DNA of 64,000 nucleotides, from assembly GCA_934668765.1 (NCBI GenBank), contig CAKUOH010000004.1, forward strand, positions 1-64,000. The letters run 5' to 3'. Shown piece after piece: positions 61,013-64,000 of this stretch. This DNA is from an uncultured Helicobacteraceae bacterium. GTDB taxonomy: Bacteria > Campylobacterota > Campylobacteria > Campylobacterales > Helicobacteraceae. A program made the translations under genes and the position numbers. The stretch's first letter is position 1. Each line of letters begins with the position of its first letter. The notes under the pieces are model-generated. The model ran no database searches. It was not told the origin of the DNA and was given only the letters and a program-made list of their open reading frames with translations.

Positions 61013-62362
61013 TTAAAATTTTTGTGATTTGGATTTTAACCCTTTGTCGTGGGCGATTTGTGCTTGTGCCAAATTTTCATCATCTAATTCAAAAAGTATT
61101 TTTAGGCTTCGTTCGATTTCTTTTAATTGTGCGCTAGAAGCGACTTCTTTAAGGTTTTTGGTGGGCGTATGCAAAAAGACATTGAAAACATTATGTATCG
61201 TCTTTTGCAAATTGCCCTTGCAGGATTGTGGCAAGTAGCCTTTTGCAATCGCCTTGTCAATTTCTTGCATAGACGCGCTTTTAGCAAGATTTCGCAAGTG
61301 CTTTATGATAGGCTCAACGCTTAAAATATTTAGATATTTAAAAAATTCATTTACTTGCTCACCTACAATCTCATAAGCCGTATTTATACTATCCTTGCGC
61401 TTTTCTTTGTTTGCATCTGCTACTTTTTGAAGCGAATCAATGCTAAAAATCTCAATATTTTCGCCCAAATCCTCTTCAATATCACGCGGAATCGCCAAGT
61501 CATAGAAATACCGCTTATGTGGCGTTTTTTTAATCATTGCCTTTGTGATTATGGGCGTTTGCGCAGATGATGCGCAAAAAAGCAACTCGCAGTCATTTAT
61601 CACGCGCTCTAATTCGCTAAACTCTGCGACTTGCAGGTTTTTATCATTTAGCTCATTTTTAAAATCTAGTGCCTTTTGAAAGCTACGATTTAGCAATAAA
61701 ACAGAAAAATTTGCGCCTAGCAGGTGCTTTATGGCGATTTTCCCCATTGTCCCTGCGCTTACAACCACCGCATTTTTTTGATTTAGTGGCAAAGCAGATG
61801 CACTAACCACAGCGATAGAAGCGACAGATACGGGATTTTTGGAGATTCCTGTTTTATTGCGAACGCTACTAGCGCATTTAAAGGCAAAGTCAATCACAAG
61901 TCCAAGCCCTTTTGTCGTGCAGTAGCCATTTTTAAGCGCGTAGCGATATGCTTTTTTAAGCTGTCCGCTGATTTGCGTTTCCCCTACCACAAGGCTATCT
62001 AGGCTACTTGCCACCAAAAAGATATGATGAATCGCACTATATCCCTCATAGCTACTAGCGCAACCTTCTAGCACTTCCTTTTTCACGCCTGAAATCAATG
62101 TGAGCTTCGCAAAGCACTTTTGCAAGGCGTCATAATTATCCTCGCACTGCATTATAATCTCCGTGCGATTGCAGGTGGAAAGCACGATTGCTTCGCTAAT
62201 TAGCGTAGATTCAAGCAAGTAATCTAACAATTCTTTGCGTTTATCTTGCGAATCATTAGCCAAATCCGCGCTTTGATTCGCACTAAAATCCTCAAAACTC
62301 AACTTTTCTCTTATCTCAATGGGGGCGTTTTTATGCGAAAAACTAAGCACTAAATACTTCAT
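61013..62362 (-). CDS. hemA: Glutamyl-tRNA reductase HemA
   Basis: A 449-residue enzyme, the first committed step of haem and sirohaem synthesis from Glu-tRNA. The catalytic Cys is in LSTCNRTEI (about residue 64), and GETQISGQLKKAYR, VVSAGTMGKIA and the NADPH domain follow, with a C-terminal dimerisation helix. The ATG at 62362 overlaps the upstream stop (TGATG) and follows GGGAG at 5 bp; a TTG one codon earlier is not needed. Residues about 28-42 (SANQSADLANDSQDK) are a short extra loop. Confidence 0.94.
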   Translation of the reverse strand: MKYLVLSFSHKNAPIEIREKLSFEDFSANQSADLANDSQDKRKELLDYLLESTLISEAIVLSTCNRTEIIMQCEDNYDALQKCFAKLTLISGVKKEVLEGCASSYEGYSAIHHIFLVASSLDSLVVGETQISGQLKKAYRYALKNGYCTTKGLGLVIDFAFKCASSVRNKTGISKNPVSVASIAVVSASALPLNQKNAVVVSAGTMGKIAIKHLLGANFSVLLLNRSFQKALDFKNELNDKNLQVAEFSELERVINDCELLFCASSAQTPIITKAMIKKTPHKRYFYDLAIPRDIEEDLGENIEIFSIDSLQKVADANKEKRKDSINTAYEIVGEQVNEFFKYLNILSVEPIIKHLRNLAKSASMQEIDKAIAKGYLPQSCKGNLQKTIHNVFNVFLHTPTKNLKEVASSAQLKEIERSLKILFELDDENLAQAQIAHDKGLKSKSQKF

Positions 62363-63603
62363 CAAAACTCCCTATCTATCATATCTGTGATAATTTTTTG
62401 CAAATTTTTATCGCTTGAATCAAGCACAAAGAGAGCTTTTGTGCCGTAATCTTGTGCGATTTTTTGAATCAAAGGCACGATTTTATGTTCTGCCATTTTT
62501 GCGCAAATCCACTCTTTTTGCGATGAATCAAGCGACTTTTTAAAGTAGCTCTTTAAAATCGCCCTGTCATTTTCGCCAAGCGCGTTGTAAAGATAGATAT
62601 AAGGTAGCGTGGTTTTGCCCTCTTTGAAGTCGCTAAATGCTTCTTTGCCAAGCGTGGAATTATCCTGCGTAATGTCTAGTAAGTCATCGATGATTTGGAA
62701 AGCGATGCCAAGATTGTGCCCGTAAGTGCGGTATTTATGAATTTGTGCGTCATCTTGTTTGCAATTTGTTCTGGGGTATTCATTTGCGTTGTTTTGATAC
62801 GAAACTTCGCTCAATGGACGCCCAAGTCCTATTTTCGCTCGTTCCGCATCAAAACAACGCAAAGCAACACCGCCATTACTTCGATTGTTTGATTGAAAAT
62901 TTTGCATTTCGTTAGATTCTGCGGACGCAGAATCTACAACGGAAGGATTTTCGGTATGGCTTTCGTTGCTTTTGGGAATTTTTGGGGTTGAGACTAGACT
63001 TTGTGTCTGCGAAACCCCAAAAATTCCCAAATCAGCGGAATGATTATCTAAAGACAAATTGCCACAAGATGAATCATTTTCCAAGATTCCGCCACAAACA
63101 GCACTCGCTTCTATCAACGCTCCCGTTTTTCTCCCAACCATCGCAATATATTTGTCCGAATCCAAATTCATCGATTCACCCAAACTCACATCGTCCAACT
63201 CACCCAAACTTAACTCATACACGGCATTTGAGATGACTTGCGCAAGATTTGTGCCTGTTATGCGCGATAATTCTGCCACTTCATAAAACGCCTTTGAATA
63301 CAAAATATCGCCTAACATAATAGCATTTTTATCGCCGTATTTTGCGTTTATACTTTGCTTTCCGCGCCGTAAATGCGCCGAATCAATAACATCATCGTGA
63401 AGCAGCGAAGCAAAATGGATTAGCTCAATAATCGCACACATTTGCGTGGAGTAGGGCGAATTTGGTGCGATTGTTAGAAGCAGTTTAGAGCGAAGCATTT
63501 TCCCAAAGCTAAAATCCGCTTTGAATCGCCCAAATGGTTTGCTATCTATGCTATCAAAATATCGCTCCAATAGATTTTGCACCTGTGCTAACTTTTCTTG
63601 CAT
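62362..63603 (-). CDS. ispB: Polyprenyl diphosphate synthase with a 115-residue element-derived insert
   Basis: It makes the isoprenoid side chain of menaquinone or a related quinone. Both aspartate-rich motifs are intact: LLHDDVIDSAHLRRG (Asp70-74) and IIDDLLD (306-310). The protein is 413 residues against about 300 for the family. The extra part, about residues 175-288, falls between GALIEASAVCGGIL and YRTYGHNLGIAFQ and is encoded by two palindromic elements (62761-62888 and 62936-63062). The frame is kept. The gene heads an operon with hemA. The exact chain length cannot be read from sequence. Confidence 0.92.
   Translation of the reverse strand: MQEKLAQVQNLLERYFDSIDSKPFGRFKADFSFGKMLRSKLLLTIAPNSPYSTQMCAIIELIHFASLLHDDVIDSAHLRRGKQSINAKYGDKNAIMLGDILYSKAFYEVAELSRITGTNLAQVISNAVYELSLGELDDVSLGESMNLDSDKYIAMVGRKTGALIEASAVCGGILENDSSCGNLSLDNHSADLGIFGVSQTQSLVSTPKIPKSNESHTENPSVVDSASAESNEMQNFQSNNRSNGGVALRCFDAERAKIGLGRPLSEVSYQNNANEYPRTNCKQDDAQIHKYRTYGHNLGIAFQIIDDLLDITQDNSTLGKEAFSDFKEGKTTLPYIYLYNALGENDRAILKSYFKKSLDSSQKEWICAKMAEHKIVPLIQKIAQDYGTKALFVLDSSDKNLQKIITDMIDREF
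62761..62888 (-). repeat. Palindromic element, copy I1 (inside the polyprenyl synthase gene)
   Basis: 128 bp read on the minus strand: left end ACAATCGAAGTAATGGCGGT, perfect 13-bp stem ATCAAAACAACGC (62848-62860 with 62786-62798), inner GGACGCCCAAGTCC, right end ATACCCCAGAACAAATTGC. Confidence 0.88.
62936..63062 (+). repeat. Palindromic element, copy I2 (inside the polyprenyl synthase gene)
   Basis: 127 bp. Left end ACAACGGAAGGATTTTCGGT, perfect 18-bp stem TTGGGAATTTTTGGGGTT (62972-62989) with 63013-63030, inner AGACTTTGTGTCT, right end ATCTAAAGACAAATTGC. Head-to-head with I1, 47 bp apart. Confidence 0.88.
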
Positions 63604-63611
63604 AAAAACCC

Positions 63612-64000
63612 TTACATTATCTCAATTTGCGCGTCATATTTATTCAAATAATAGCGAAATTTTGCTTCTTTTTTATCATTATTAAAATCCACAAAATATA
63701 TAATAATATGCGGATTTTGTGTTTTTGTCGAGCGCGTATGAGTTAGCGGAATCTTAAAGGCATTTAGTGCGATGGATTCTTTATATAGTTGAAATTGATG
63801 CGGATTCCTATCGTAATTTAGGTGCATAACCAGCCCTCTATCCTTATACAGAGTCCAGCGAAACGCAAGAGTTTTATAATCGCGTTCCACAAAAAGATTT
63901 ATGATTTTTACTTCATCTTTTTTTAGGATAAACTCTTCGATTAGCTCGGCATTTAGGACATTTAGCAAGACCGAAAAGCACAAAAGAATGATTTTTTTCA
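63612..64000 (-). CDS. Exported protein of unknown function, start cut by the window edge
   Basis: The frame continues to the last base: the window ends with TGAAAAAAATC on the minus strand, so the ATG would lie one base outside and give MKKIILLCFSVLLNVLNAEL, a signal peptide. The product would be about 129 residues, beta-rich (FRWTLYKDRGLVMHLNYDRN, HIIIYFVDFNND). No family recognised. It ends 8 bp before the polyprenyl synthase start, so it is probably in the same operon. Confidence 0.65.
   Translation of the reverse strand, partial: KKIILLCFSVLLNVLNAELIEEFILKKDEVKIINLFVERDYKTLAFRWTLYKDRGLVMHLNYDRNPHQFQLYKESIALNAFKIPLTHTRSTKTQNPHIIIYFVDFNNDKKEAKFRYYLNKYDAQIEIM

Noticed and set aside
1..64000. 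tRNA, rRNA or tmRNA genes
   Set aside because: I looked for T-loop and acceptor patterns in the gaps and found none that fold convincingly.

Overview
The window is AT-rich, gene-dense, almost free of long intergenic gaps, and reads as a chromosomal segment of a Campylobacterota (epsilonproteobacterial) species, most likely a non-pylori Helicobacter or close relative. The grounds are FliW, a DUF1104 protein, a TIGR02757 protein, aspA-dcuA, many restriction-modification (R-M) genes, GTCATTGCGAG-type dispersed repeats and a homopolymeric C tract at an outer-membrane-protein gene. No tRNA, rRNA, CRISPR array, transposase or phage gene was seen.

Left end (1-5938, + strand): a c-type cytochrome operon (SHP-like monohaem protein, dihaem DHC protein, cytochrome b561 fused to a second DHC domain), two repeat-rich gaps, a small membrane protein, a DUF1104 periplasmic protein and an OmpR-type response regulator/histidine kinase pair. 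A TTTCAC-N5-TTTCAC direct repeat sits upstream of the cytochrome operon, of the DUF1104 gene and of a PepSY-like gene at 57.8 kb, and may mark the regulon of this two-component system.

Centre (5949-33803, all - strand): about 28 kb of collinear genes. The core is assimilatory sulfate reduction plus methionine synthesis: sulfate ABC transporter (sbp, cysT, cysW, cysA), ATP sulfurylase (cysD, cysN), Fe-S APS reductase (cysH), sirohaem synthase (cysG), sulfite reductase (cysI-like), homoserine O-acyltransferase (metA) and O-acetylhomoserine sulfhydrylase (metY). Between these core genes lie four complete-looking R-M systems, a truncated methyltransferase copy, two toxin-antitoxin pairs and a set of small exported proteins (SH3b, L,D-transpeptidase, ankyrin, lipoprotein). 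One R-M pair is bounded by 78-bp direct repeats. Transporter genes and cysDN are split apart by these cassettes, sometimes with 4-bp gene overlaps.

Right part (34-64 kb): mostly housekeeping genes. These are aspA-dcuA (aspartate/fumarate metabolism), nadB, a DUF721-like gene with uvrC, purM, orphan Dam-like and CcrM-like methyltransferases, pdxJ-pdxA, a possibly phase-variable outer membrane protein, rmuC, and a def-comM-fliW-proC-miaA operon, then fxsA, proS, hemA and a polyprenyl synthase.

The most unusual signal is a family of about 127-bp palindromic elements, with eight copies recognised at about 39.9, 40.1, 43.0, 51.5, 59.9, 60.1, 62.8 and 63.0 kb. They share conserved ends and a small inner hairpin, but the long flanking stem differs completely between copies while staying perfectly self-complementary within most of them. 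Pairs of copies in head-to-head orientation are inserted in frame inside proS and the polyprenyl synthase gene, and another pair has rewritten the end of a small lipoprotein gene beside nadB. This resembles in principle the Rickettsia palindromic elements, but I do not recognise this family.
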